A stretch of 64,000 bases of DNA from Blepharisma stoltei (lineage: Eukaryota; Ciliophora; Heterotrichea; Heterotrichida; Blepharismidae), in assembly GCA_914767885.1 (NCBI GenBank), contig CAJZBQ010000013.1, positions 930,001 through 994,000 on the forward strand, read 5' to 3'. This document shows positions 29,790 through 40,415 of this stretch, in pieces. Every line of letters starts with the position of its first letter. Within the stretch, counting starts at the first letter, position 1. The notes beneath the pieces are model-generated. The model saw nothing but the letters and a program-made list of their open reading frames with translations. It was not told the DNA's origin and searched no databases. Both the position numbers and the translations under genes were made by a program.

Positions 29790-30505
29790 ATAACTTCTGT
29801 ACGGCAACAGCGGTTTAACTTTGGGATATCTGAGGAACTGCTCTCAGTGCAGACAAGAGGTTCAGATTTTATCACTTACTCCCCCCCCCTTTAAATTGAA
29901 ACAAAATATAGGTAAAATTCCTACTTTTTTGGGAAATTACCCCCCTTTAAATTGAAACAAAATTTTATTATAATAGAAAATTTTATAGGTAAAAATCATT
30001 ATTTTATATGTAAATACGTTAATACCCTATTTAATATGCTTCAAACATATAAGATTTAGAAATTAAACTCTATTTTGTCCAATTGTTATGGGGAGAGTTA
30101 GAAGAATACCATTTCAGCAAGTTTACACTTTGAGATTGAGAAATTTATGAATTAATTTTTCATGAAATTCTTTAAATTTATATAATTTATTTTCTATAAA
30201 ATTTTATCTCTGAAAAAATTTTTTTATATATAAATTTTTTTATAAAAAAATTTTCTTAACCCCCCTTTAAATTGAAACAAAATTTTTTGTTTCAATTTAA
30301 AGGGGGGGGGAGTTAGAATATCCAGGAGGGTGAACCTAAGGTGGAACTCACACAGGAGCTGAGCTAGGCAAGATCAGCGGGATCACTCAAGGTGAGAAGC
30401 GCTTGCCAGGATGGCAGTCAATTTTATGGGATGGTCCGACCTTTTGGATCAGAAATGCTCGTGACGTCATCATTTGGCTCTGTACCATTAGTGGAAGTGT
30501 GCTAT
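29790..30505 (+). mobile_element. Dispersed repeat, copy B, split by a MITE
   Basis: Segments about 29790-29876 and 30316-30505 align (reverse strand) with 2576-2836, including the reverse complement of AAAAGGTCGGACCATCC at 30446-30462. The interruption is the family-3 MITE. Non-coding; SINE-like. Confidence 0.55.
29877..30313 (+). mobile_element. MITE family 3, full-length
   Basis: 437 bp flanked by TTA. Left motif CTCCCCCCCCCTTTAAATTG with AAACAAAA, internal copy TACCCCCCTTTAAATTGAAA at about 29938, and right inverted pair CCCTTTAAATTGAAACAAAA / TTTTGTTTCAATTTAAAGGG. Four-motif plan as in family 1. Confidence 0.9.
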
Positions 30506-30645
30506 TATGCACACCGTAAACACTTTAATTAATGTCTTCAAGCGCATTTAATTATAGAGTTGTAAATTTAAACTTAATTTCAATAAAAATCGAATAAATT
30601 GAAAGCTTAATCCCGCATGCTCAAATAATCAATGATTCCTCGCTT

Positions 30646-30691
30646 TTCCCCCTTTAAATTGGAACAAATATACCAATTTAAAGGGGGAAGC
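30646..30691. mobile_element. Solo terminal inverted pair of MITE family 3
   Basis: CCCCCTTTAAATTGGAACAA and TTAAAGGGGGAAGCTA lie almost back to back: a 46-bp palindrome with the family-3 word and no element body. Confidence 0.7.
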
Positions 30692-30945
30692 TAATAAATT
30701 TTGTTAGTTTAAAAACTATTTGTCCTAAAAATCAAAATTGTGTTTTTCTGACGACATAAAAATAATAAAAGAAATACCGATTAACAAAGATATTTATAAG
30801 ACATTATTCAATAACTCTGAAAGCAATAGATGCGCAATATTTAAATATATATGCTTTCTTATCCATATTGAAATATGCAAAAAAGCCCTTTAAGAATTTA
30901 TTGGCTTTTTATGATAATATATGAGAATACTAATATATATTTCTT

Positions 30946-31317
30946 GCTCACCCTCCTTGAGAGAACAAAACCACTGCAAAATTCTTATTTTTAGGTAAAA
31001 TGCCATGGACAAATAAAAAAAATAATGGATGATAAATAGCATAACGAAATCTCTAGCTAATTTCTGCTAAAATTTAAACAGTTTTGCATTTAAAAATAAA
31101 TTAAATTAATTTCTGCTTTTCATTTTTACAATGTGGATTTTTTAAATTTCTAAAAAATACTATAAATTTCTATATAAATTTTAAAATAATAACCCCCTTA
31201 AAAATTTTCCTGGCCTCTTAGAAGGTGAACGTAGCTTAACGTAATCATAATCCTAATCCTTACTCCCTTTGCAAGAGAACAAAAAATATTTTTGCTCGCT
31301 CACAGATGGGGAGGAGT
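30946..31317 (+). mobile_element. MITE family 1, diverged, with inserted retroposon tail
   Basis: Left end CTCACCCTCCTTGAGAGAAC and right end GCTCGCTCACAGATGGGGAGGAGTTA. The body shares AACGAAATCTCTAGCTAATT with intact copies. At about 31209-31258 a foreign 50-bp piece ends TAATCATAATCCTAATCC, the tail type of the retroposon-like inserts. Confidence 0.6.
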
Positions 31318-31442
31318 TAGCATAAATAATTCCATAGAATTACTGCAAGCTCAACTAAACCTCTTTCCTAAATTTTTATAAACCTTGGATCATATTTTTC
31401 CATTTTATTGAACAGTATTAGAGATCCACATAATTTAAAAAA

Positions 31443-32128
31443 TTAGTTAATATTACTGTTCATATACCCACTTTGTGAAAAGTTAAGGAACATCTGCATT
31501 ATTTGCTGCTCCCTTTCCCTCGAATTGATAAGATCCACCAATAATTTTTGGTTCACTTCGATGGCGTCTTTGTACTTTTTCTCTAAAATATTTATAGTGT
31601 TTTGCATTTGTTCTTGTTGAGTTTGAAGCTGAATGCACCTGTTCAGGATAACCTCATTTGCGCTCTTAATGGTATTAGCCATTGTTTGTGAAAGTTCAGA
31701 AGTTTTCCTATGTATATGTTCCAACAGGTGTTTCTGTCCCTTTACAAAATTAGGGTGGCTGAAGATTTTATACTTTTTGTTTAAAAATATAAAGGTTTTA
31801 TGGGATATATAGCGAGAAATGCTAAGTTTCATTGCGGAAGGTAAAATAATTATAATAATTAACTTAGAGTGAAGATTTGATGATCTCCAGAATCTTTGAC
31901 CTTATGGAAATCATACATATTCAACTGTCTTATGAAACTGGCGAGGTTTCGATGTTTGAAGTATTGTGGCAGGATTCGTGATGAAAACTCATTCACATTT
32001 TTGATTATGAAGGAGTTCCCATCATCGGTTCAGCTAACTATGTCATGGTAATCTTCATTGCTTACCATGTCAAATGTTTTCGCAAGAAAGGACGTCGGTC
32101 TTACTCTATCTTGTTTGGTTTTGGTCAT
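31443..32128 (-). CDS. Heat-shock transcription factor (HSF-like) 2
   Basis: Segments 32128-31867 and 31783-31443 give 200 aa. The DNA-binding domain is [59 protein letters not shown] and FHKVKDSG, followed by [18 protein letters not shown]. This is the HSF winged-helix with its recognition helix ([14 protein letters not shown]). A coiled coil for trimerisation follows ([20 protein letters not shown]). It lacks a long activation domain. It binds heat-shock elements in the nucleus. An 83-bp IES splits the DBD; the flanks share AAATCTTCA. Confidence 0.88.
31784..31866. other. IES in HSF 2 DNA-binding domain
   Basis: 83 bp between in-phase TA 31782-31783 and 31865-31866; removes a TAA. A 9-bp repeat (AAATCTTCA on the minus strand) lies at both sides. 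Exact repeat-to-repeat removal would give a gap-free HSF domain (DHQIFSHPNF), whereas TA use would leave about nine extra residues (TLNKKYKIF). Confidence 0.6.
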
Positions 32129-33084
32129 AATTATTTTTATTATAGCCGATAGTAAATGCTAAATTTTCCATTTTATTCTAGAATCGAATATGGCTATAAA
32201 AGCAAAATTTCATTTGTCCAAAAAATAAAAATTGAAGCAGCTATTTCTAATGGATATTAGTCTAATGAATATTTTTGCTATTATAATCAATATGAACGAT
32301 AAGGCAAGAAAGTTTTCCTTAGTGTGAAATGGCGATTAGACATCAAATTAATAATTCCATTTTAGTTTGAAATTTTCTCAATTTTCAGCTAATAGATAAA
32401 GTATTTCTAGCAGTGGGAGAGGTCATAGTTTATTTATTCAAAATCCCAAAAAGTATTATTCAAGTATCTCTTTCTAAATCCTAATATGCTAATTGAAAGA
32501 AAAAATAATCTTTTTCTCTATTCAGTTTACATTGTTATTCGTGTATAAATTCCTGATAATGATGAAGGGTTTCAATTAAAGAAGTTGATTTTGCATGCTA
32601 TTCAGTCAGATTGTAAACTTAGCCCTTGATGTTTAAAAATCCAGTCATTTGAAAAATAATTTAGCAGTTGGGTTATGATTTAATGATGAATATTGAGTAT
32701 CTGAGAGACATTGTATGCTGAATAGAATCCCAAATAAGCGCCTCAATCAAAAGCTGATAAAGTTCTAGATCACTTTATTTTTAAGATTTATGGGACATAT
32801 TGGTGATCAGTATTTTCATAGTGAAGTTATCTAAAGATTGAGAATTTTATAAAAGCGAAGGTTTAAACAGCTGCCATGAATTGGCATCTGGAATATAAAT
32901 CGAAGACTTAATTTAATTTTTATTTTCTTCGAATAAACCAGCCAAGCTTCTAGATTAACTTGATTTTATATAAAAATGGATTCCGAATACTCTGGAAACT
33001 GACTGCAAAAAACAATTTCACATAAATAAACAATTGGAAAAATCGCAAAATTAATTGTGTTTTCCCCAGTATTTCACAGTTAAT
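32129..33084. other. Intergenic, about 950 bp
   Basis: AT-rich. I looked on both strands for coding sequence with UGA as Trp and found only short, unconvincing frames. No MITE ends seen. Confidence 0.4.
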
Positions 33085-33945
33085 TTAACTTAAAATCAAT
33101 AAAATGATTGAAAGCCCTAAAAGTCTTCCTTCGCAAGTACTTTTGAGCTCTTTAAGTTTCTGGTACATTTTCATTTCTTTTGCGTCATTTTTCAAGCATT
33201 CATCAGCATATTGAAGCAGAGGATAATTTAAGGCTTCGTATAACGATATTGTTCCATCCATGATATCTCCACTGTAAATCAGCTCAACAGCTTGAAGCAT
33301 AGGCTTATCACTATTATGAAGCCTACAATAAGCCTGCCCTTTTAGCCCTGGCACACAGACACATTCACTTAATGTCCCATCAGTGCTATTACAGTCATTA
33401 TTACTTTTGCATTCAACTGGCAGCTCTCCAATCGAAATTGATGGCTTTTTACAAATCCCACTTCTAATTATTCCAGACTTGCAAGCTACTTTTGAGTCTG
33501 CAGGCTTCCCTGCTTCTATAGAGAAATTTGGAATGCATTTTTTGCTATCACAAACCGACCCAGACGCACATTCATTAAATTGAGTGCAGCTTTCTCCTAA
33601 CTTTTTTTTCGGTTTACAAATCCCTGCATTCTCAGTGAGCGCACAATAAAAATTTGGTATGCAAGGGCTAGATAAGTCGCATTCATCATTTTTTTCTTTA
33701 TATTCTAAGCATTTAAGGTCTATTGGGTTATCTTCAACACCTTCTACACATTGCTGAGATGTTAGGTTGTAGAGATTAAAGTCAGGACAATAGCTTGAGT
33801 CTGGACACGGTGTGTAAATAACAAGATCTTCAACTATTTGGATGCATTGATCCATCATATGCTCTCGACAGATAACTGTTGGGCAGAATAATGCTGAGAC
33901 AAATGTGAGAAATAGTAAAATGAATGTAAAAATGACCACAAACAT
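33085..33945 (-). CDS. Secreted or GPI-anchored cysteine-rich protein
   Basis: 286 aa, no interruption. A strong signal peptide (MFVVIFTFILLFLTFVSALF) is followed by about 28 cysteines in small disulfide modules (CLEYKEKNDECDLSSPCIPN, CTQFNECASGSVCDSKKC, CKSNNDCNSTDGTLSECVC). The C-terminus is hydrophobic (GRLLGLSIILLILS) with a small residue upstream, as in GPI-attachment signals. The Cys pattern recalls surface proteins common in ciliates. The ligand is unknown. Confidence 0.75.
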   Translation of the reverse strand: MFVVIFTFILLFLTFVSALFCPTVICREHMMDQCIQIVEDLVIYTPCPDSSYCPDFNLYNLTSQQCVEGVEDNPIDLKCLEYKEKNDECDLSSPCIPNFYCALTENAGICKPKKKLGESCTQFNECASGSVCDSKKCIPNFSIEAGKPADSKVACKSGIIRSGICKKPSISIGELPVECKSNNDCNSTDGTLSECVCVPGLKGQAYCRLHNSDKPMLQAVELIYSGDIMDGTISLYEALNYPLLQYADECLKNDAKEMKMYQKLKELKSTCEGRLLGLSIILLILS

Positions 33946-34317
33946 TAATTATATGAAGCTAATATGAGTTATTTTGACTGAATGGTGCTTTAGGCATGAT
34001 ATTAAATGATATATTTGAGAGATAAGGCTCAATATGATATTAACTTTTTTAAAGTATAGCAAATTAGCATAAGAAGTGATATATAGAGATTAAGCCGCCA
34101 ATAAATTATTATTGAATTAATAAGTTGATTTTATATTATGAAAATACTTCTTATCATATTTTTTAAAATTTTTAATTTTTATTATTTACTTTTATAGCAT
34201 TTGATTAAAAAATTAATTAATTATTTGAAGAAAAGCAAACAATCTTTAAATGCAAAGCTAGTGTAATAATATAAAAGAAGTATAAAACTTTGCAATTGAA
34301 TAGAGAGATATAATAAT
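33946..34317. other. Intergenic, divergent promoter region
   Basis: AT-rich DNA between the divergent Cys-rich and HSBP1 genes. Nothing recognised. Confidence 0.4.
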
Positions 34318-34533
34318 ATGGCGGACTCTGAAAATCCATCACAACCAGCTGAAGACTTAACTGTATTTGTCCAAAATTTGCTGCAGCAGATGCAAGGAAG
34401 GTTTCAACAAATGTCAGATGCAATTTTAAACAGAATTGACGATATGGGAGGAAGAATTGATGAACTTGAAAAATCAATTGGCCAACTTATGGAAGAAGCA
34501 GGAGTTGAAGAAGGGAAATCACCAAATCATTAG
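34318..34533 (+). CDS. HSBP1: Heat shock factor-binding protein 1
   Basis: 71 aa, the usual size. The conserved coiled-coil core reads DLTVFVQNLLQQMQGRFQQM, SDAILNRIDDMGGRIDELEK and SIGQLMEEAGVEE, the family signature over its full length. HSBP1 forms coiled-coil oligomers and binds the HSF trimerisation domain, attenuating the heat-shock response; it also has WASH-related assembly roles in animals. It lies 2.2 kb from one HSF gene and 15 kb from another. No intron or IES. Confidence 0.95.
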   Translation: MADSENPSQPAEDLTVFVQNLLQQMQGRFQQMSDAILNRIDDMGGRIDELEKSIGQLMEEAGVEEGKSPNH

Positions 34534-34708
34534 CAATTAATTAAATCAATTTATTATTCAAGGATCCTTTTCGCTTTATTTCGTCTTTATTCGTGAAACT
34601 TCTATGATTAAGTTTCTATAAATATTTTAAAATTTACTTAAAAGCCATTTCGAGTATAAAACTTATCGTTTTCCAGACAATCTCATTTAATTAGCCAAAT
34701 TAAATAAT

Positions 34709-36760
34709 ATGAGCAATAAACAACCTAGCCAGGAACAAAAAGTTGATGATGATATTAGGAAACAGTCAGAATTAGCGGAACTTAACAAATCTGTCACATT
34801 TTATCAACAAATTCCTGAGACATGCACAGTTCTCCAAGTTGCATGCACACATTATAACGGCTTTGTATTAAGCACGTCTGGATTAGTATACTCATGAGGA
34901 GAATGCACCTATGCTCTCGGCAGAAAACCTAAGAATCCTTTAGAGGCTAAAAAGCCTGCTGTAATAGCAGCTATTAAAGAAAAAAACATCATAAGTCTTG
35001 CATGTGGAGATAGCCATGTCATTGCACTTGACAGTGAGTCTGAAATTTATACTTGGGGAGACAATGAAAGCGGCCAGCTTGGAATAGGAAGCACAACTCC
35101 CTCGTATACTCCTAATAAAATCACTATAAAAGATGACCAGGCAGCCGGAATCTCTGCTGGCCCAGTAATCAGAATCTCTGCTGGCCCTGATTTTTCCTTT
35201 GCATTAGTCCAAACTGAAAGCGAAAACGGGATTTCTTATGATTCTTTTGCATGAGGAAACAATAAAAACGTAAGGCTTGGACAAGGCTCCAAATATGGGG
35301 AAAGGCAAGAAATATTCACAGAGCCTACAAAGATCATGAACCCTGGATGGGAGTCGAAAGAGCCTGACAAATTAATGATTTCCAATAAAAGAGGCAAAAA
35401 CATCGTCTACAAAACTAAATTCGGCCCCGAAATCGCTATAGGTGGTGTCAGCAAAAACGAACTCGCCAAAATCAACATAGAAAATGACAACTTAAAAAGA
35501 CGCCTCGAAATTATGACCAAAAAGGTTAGCGAAATAGAAGACGTCCTATTTGATAAACGAATAAAACCTTCCCCTAGCGCCTGAAGCGAAGACGAGACCT
35601 TAAAATCTTTCCAAAACATATTAGAAGAAACCATACAGACTGATGAAAACTGCAAGCTGAAAATTGAGGAAAAAACCCAGATGATTGAAGAAATTAAAGT
35701 GGCTATTGAAGCAAAGGAAAAAATGATTATTAGTAATGAAATTGATGAAAGAAAAGAAAAAGAAGAAATTGAAGAACTGGAAGATCTATTGGCGATTCAT
35801 AAGCTGAGGATGGAAAAAGAAAACGGGAAACAGACCGAGGATCACACAGCTACGACAGCAAAGACGAATATAGCGAAAAAGAGTGAAAAAGTTAAAAGTT
35901 TTGCAAAAACCAAGCTTGAATGTCAGTCTGAGCTAATTAAATTGCAAACGGACTTGAAAGAGCTGGCAGAGGATAAAGCGAAGCTTATTAAGCAGAAATT
36001 TGAAGCTGAGATTAAAATTGAGTTGTTTACAACAATGGTGGAAATAAGAAAAGACCAGCTAGTTCACGAATTTTTTGATAAAAATCAAAAAGCTGTCGAA
36101 ACAGACCTTAGAAATTTTATCTCAATTTATGATGCTGCCAATGACGCTGCAGTTGAAAATCTCAGTAAATCCGTATTAAATAGCTGCCTCACTAACTACA
36201 TACGGTCTTCCAACCACATATTTAAACAACTAAGACAAGAAATTTCAGAAATTCAAAAACGTCGGAAGCTAGATCAAGATACTTTCAGGGTTTTCCAGCC
36301 TCTAAGTCAGTTATGGTCAATATTAGAAGATAATATTGATCTCCGAGAAAGAGTAAACCATTATACCCAAGGAACGCTTTCCTTTTTAACAGAAACTGAA
36401 GCATTTCGCGATGAGCAAGAAAAATCAGAAACAGATGAAACTACTAGCTATATTGATGAAAAAGAACTTATGAAAAGGATTTTGGCCAAGTCAAATCTAG
36501 ATACGGTGGAAGATGAAGCTTTAAGTTATGACACAAAAGATATGAAAACCAAGCGAGAGACTGAAGAAGAGGAAGAGGAAGAAACTGAAAGAAATGAAAG
36601 AGAGGAAGAGGAAGAGGAAGAAGAAGAAGAAGAGGAAGAAAAAAATTCTGAAAATTATGAAGAAAATGAAGGAGGGAGTGAGGAGTATGAAAATAAGGGA
36701 AGGGGAAGTGTCCCAATAGAAAATAAGAAAGGAGAGAGAAACAAATGGGGATGCTGCTAA
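34709..36760 (+). CDS. RCC1-repeat and coiled-coil protein
   Basis: One 683-aa frame once UGA is Trp (three UGA codons, at 34895, about 35252 and 35582). RCC1-like repeats span about residues 40-200 (VACTHYNGFVLSTSGLVYSW, LACGDSHVIALDSESEIYTW, ISAGPDFSFALVQ). A long coiled coil follows, about 210-450. A region with a Glu-rich tract (about 600-645) ends in a basic CC C-terminus (NKWGCC) that might be lipidated. The RCC1 part has few repeats and is unlikely to be a chromatin Ran-GEF; a scaffold at a membrane or cytoskeleton is plausible. No IES. Confidence 0.85.
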
Positions 36761-37215
36761 AGAAAAGAGAAATTGAATTAATTATATTCTTATAAGCAAG
36801 TGTTCTTACAAAGTGAAGTGATCTACTTTTTGAGTTTGATTTATGGTCTTTTTAGAACATTTTTTTTCTTGCTTTAATTAGAAAGAATTATAGTAGGCTG
36901 CATCTTATTTCTTTTGTATTATTAAATGAATAATTTCTACCTTTCTTTTGATAATTAGAAATCCCTTACTTCCTCTTAATTCAACCCTTTTCTCAATTTC
37001 TCGATTTCTCAATTTTTCTGCTAGACTATTGCTGCTTTTAATCACTTCAATTTAACTCTAAATGACTAATAATTTTTAAATATCACAAGTTTTACTCTTT
37101 CCCATATCTAATTAAAGAATGATGCTTTATGGCTAAAATATAAGAAATTTCCTAAAGCAATTCAACTAATTTATGATTATTTGGAATAAAAATAGATGAT
37201 TTTTAGCGATTTTAT
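36761..37215. other. Intergenic
   Basis: AT-rich spacer between convergent genes. Nothing recognised. Confidence 0.4.
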
Positions 37216-37467
37216 TTAGCCTCTGGTATCCTTCCTTGTTCTTATTAGACTGGATTCTTCATCATCATCGTTTGTCGAAATAGAATCTATGCCTCCTAAA
37301 GAAGCAATCATAGTCTGAAATTCTGGGCTTTTTATTAGAAATGCTGATGGATTGATTATCGTACTTGATAGCCTATAATTGTATTTAGCAATTTGCATCT
37401 TAGGCACAGCAGTGTGATACTTTGTCATAGCCCTGGAAAAGTATTTGGCATATGTGAATAACCCCAT
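37216..37467 (-). CDS. Small hypothetical protein, possibly mitochondrial
   Basis: 83 aa from ATG. The N-terminus MGLFTYAKYFSRAMTKYHTA is basic and amphipathic, with no acidic residue in the first 45, then ends acidic (NDDDEESS) and basic. It has codon use like its neighbours and no in-frame irregularity. No family recognised. Confidence 0.55.
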   Translation of the reverse strand: MGLFTYAKYFSRAMTKYHTAVPKMQIAKYNYRLSSTIINPSAFLIKSPEFQTMIASLGGIDSISTNDDDEESSLIRTRKDTRG

Positions 37468-37568
37468 ATTTTATAATTAAACTTATGAATTTTTAGCAGA
37501 AAGTAAAGAAAATGCATAGCGATTGTAATATCGTCTTAATTTTACGATTTATCTAAATAGATATCTCT

Positions 37569-37852
37569 TACTCTCCCTCCGTAAGGGATAAAAACCATTG
37601 GAAAAATCCCTATTTTTTGGCCAAAAACCCATCCTCCATGAGCGAACAAAAATTTATGGAAAAAATTTTGATAATAAGTGATAATTATAATAAAATCTCG
37701 AGCTAATTCTGTTTAATTTTAAACAATTTGCATTTTTAACATAAATTTGCAAATTGGATTATTTTTAACTTCTCAATTATTTTGAAAAAAAAAATTATAA
37801 TAAATTAGTGAGCAAAAAATTTTTTTTGTTTACTCACGGAGGGGGGAGCTGG
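37569..37852 (+). mobile_element. MITE family 1, diverged copy
   Basis: Left end CTCTCCCTCCGTAAGGGATA, internal CCCATCCTCCATGAGCGAAC, right pair TTAGTGAGCAAAA / TTTGTTTACTCACGGAGGGG; right border altered (GAGCTGGTA). In intergenic DNA. Confidence 0.7.
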
Positions 37853-38029
37853 TAATCTACTGTTTTGTAATTTAAAGTGCGCTATTTTGCATACTTTTTA
37901 TGAAGAGTGCTTTAATGAATGGCTCTGTTCTATGCAATGTCCAAAGTGTCCAGATTTAATAAAATTGTAATAGAAAATGAAAACCATATTATATAGATAT
38001 ATAAGAGTAAAAGTCTTATCTCTTATTTA

Positions 38030-38270
38030 GTAGCAAAATTATTAGAAAAATCTCTATTTTTAGGAATAAAAAAAGTATTTATATAAAATCTTTAAAACAA
38101 ATCATAATTTGACATAAAGTTAATGATTATAATAACGAAATCTAGTTTCATTCGATTGAATTAAGATACCTTGCACACAAATTTAAATTTAAAATTCAAA
38201 AAAAAATTATAAAGCTTGATTGAAAAAAGAAAATTTAACCTCTCTTAATTAGTAAACAAAAAAACTGCTG
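38030..38270 (+). mobile_element. MITE family 1, heavily decayed
   Basis: Only the body is recognisable (TTAGAAAAATCTCTATTTTTA, then AATGATTATAATAACGAAAT and a decayed CCTCTCTTAATTAGTAAAC). No intact ends. Confidence 0.4.
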
Positions 38271-38454
38271 GGAAACCAAGTGGGATAGTAAATATTGAAA
38301 ATTATAAATTTAAATTCATTATATCCATTTTATTTGTATTGTGCTCTAGCAAGTTTACTGCTATAAAATCACACAATATTAGTAAGAGTGCACTAATTCA
38401 AAGATATGAATAAGGTAGACTTATTAGTAATTTATTTTATATTAATTTAAGAAA

Positions 38455-38934
38455 ATGAATGACAATTCATTATCATCTAAAGCAGAAAAAAGTATACCGT
38501 TCTTTAAAAACTCCAGAGTTGACACATGCTCTCACATCATCATGAAAAACGGACAAGCTGTTGCTGTGCCTTATATGACTAGTTCACCATGAAATTCCAG
38601 GAGTTTGTATTGTAACGATCTGAAATCAACAGAAAAAAGAAGTCTTTCCCATGACGTCCACAGAGTAAGGCAAAATCTGCACGCTGGAATGCATTCAAAG
38701 CCTCTTGAAAGATATTCTCCTGATGCACAAAGATCAAGACTTAAGAATGATGAGTTCATTATACCATATAAAAATACTTCACAGATTGTTATTGGAGATC
38801 GAAGCTCTAAATACAAAAGGCACTTTCTGACGACTGCTCAGAATTTATTGAAGAGGCCTTCAATCGAGCTCTCGACTAATCTTGGAATTTTGTCTGAAAA
38901 AACCAAGTGGATTAAATATAAAGAGGATAGCTAA
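38455..38934 (+). CDS. Hypothetical basic protein
   Basis: 159 aa with one UGA-Trp (TSSPWNSRSLY). Polar, basic, serine-rich, no TM or coiled coil: SIPFFKNSRVDTCSHIIMKN at the start and EKTKWIKYKEDS at the end. Small proteins of this type, rich in Ser, Arg and Tyr, are also seen at 54828-55918. No family recognised. Confidence 0.65.
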
Positions 38935-39375
38935 TAATTAAATGATTTTGAAAAATTTCTTAAAAACTGATCAAAATATTTATTTTGTGAGCTAAATAAG
39001 TCATTCTGAATGATACTTATTAATAATAACAAGATATTCTAACAAAAATTAGATCAGTAATTCAAATAAAAAATTTAAAAATTAGCAGCTAAAGAGATCT
39101 ATCTGTTCAATAATAATTTTCAAAAAATAATCAAATATCCCAGCAGAGAATCTATTCCGAATTTGTGCCATTTTATAAACTTTATCTAATTTGTTTCATA
39201 TTTTTATTTTAATATCACTATAATTTTCCATTTAAAAACTTCCTAAGACATATTTTAGGCTCCTGATCTCGTTAAAGACTTTCAACATGTCAATTTCATC
39301 TTCTTTCCAATCTGAATCTTAGACTAATTATTTTCTGTTAAGCTTAATCTTTCTCATACCCCATCCTAATCAAAT
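38935..39375. other. Intergenic
   Basis: AT-rich spacer upstream of the zinc-finger gene. Nothing recognised. Confidence 0.4.
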
Positions 39376-40089
39376 ATGGCTAATATACGACTAACATCTG
39401 GCTCTGACACGGAATTAAAAATTCGACTTTCAGTAGACCTTCTTAGCAATGTAGACACCAATAAGCTTAAAGCTATGATTCACAATGCCAAGCTCTACTC
39501 ACAGAAGTATCAACCTGTCTTCGTAATGCTTGAGAAAACCCCAGAAGGCATCGTAGTAACTGAAGAGCCATTAAAGCCTCCAAAACCAAAAAATGAAGCA
39601 AAACCCAAAAAGCAATCTTCTGATTTAGACGAAAGTCCAGTCAAAAAACACCATCATGGAGGTGGGGACAAACAGTATATTTGTCCAATGGAGACCTGTG
39701 GGAGGAGGTTTATGGATAATTCCAAGTTGTGTAGGCATATGCTTGTCCACACAGGGGAAAAAAAGCATAGATGCGATTTTTGTGGGAAAAGATTTTCGCT
39801 AGATTTCAATTTAAAAACACATTTAAGAATTCATACAGGGGAAAAACCTTATCAATGCACATACCCAGGGTGCAAAAAAAGATTTAACCAGTCAAGTAAC
39901 TTGACGGCACATGAAAAGAATCATTATATTGATGGAAAAGAAGAAAAACAAAGAAAACCTAGGACTTATCAACCGGAAGTGGTTTCGTTACCTTCGATAC
40001 CGCAGAGCTCGTTTTCTATGGAGGCTCAGCTTCCTATGATTTTTGATTTTTCGTGTTTAAGTGCGGCACCAGCGTTACCTAATAATTAA
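39376..40089 (+). CDS. C2H2 zinc-finger protein, YY1-like
   Basis: 237 aa, uninterrupted. Three C2H2 fingers at about residues 100-183: [15 protein letters not shown] ... H...[20 protein letters not shown] and [20 protein letters not shown], with TGEKP-type linkers. The finger [20 protein letters not shown] is nearly the YY1 finger 3, and the next resembles YY1 finger 4. A basic, Lys/Pro-rich linker with a poly-His patch (KKHHHGGG) precedes the fingers. It should bind DNA as a nuclear regulator. YY1-type fingers are scarce in ciliates as far as I know. Confidence 0.9.
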   Translation: MANIRLTSGSDTELKIRLSVDLLSNVDTNKLKAMIHNAKLYSQKYQPVFVMLEKTPEGIVVTEEPLKPPKPKNEAKPKKQSSDLDESPVKKHHHGGGDKQYICPMETCGRRFMDNSKLCRHMLVHTGEKKHRCDFCGKRFSLDFNLKTHLRIHTGEKPYQCTYPGCKKRFNQSSNLTAHEKNHYIDGKEEKQRKPRTYQPEVVSLPSIPQSSFSMEAQLPMIFDFSCLSAAPALPNN

Positions 40090-40415
40090 TATAAAAATAG
40101 ATTTAAATTAAATTTAAAAAATAATTCTAGAAAGATATATTAGGAACATAGCGAACTGGTACAAAAATAAACCTTAAATGTATTAATATTAATAAAATTT
40201 CAATCTATATTATTTAGTAGGAATTGTATGATGGTATTGAAATCAAATAGAAATAAGATTTCATTTGCAAAAACTTGAATAAGTGCAGAGGGTAATGGAA
40301 ATTTAAACAATGCATATTGTGTTTTTTATGTATATTTCTCAAAATATAATGATATGAAATTACCTCTATATTTATATTTGAATTTTGAATTAGAGTTTTA
40401 GTTTTTCAGTCATTT
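40090..40415. other. Intergenic between convergent genes
   Basis: AT-rich, nothing recognised. Confidence 0.4.
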
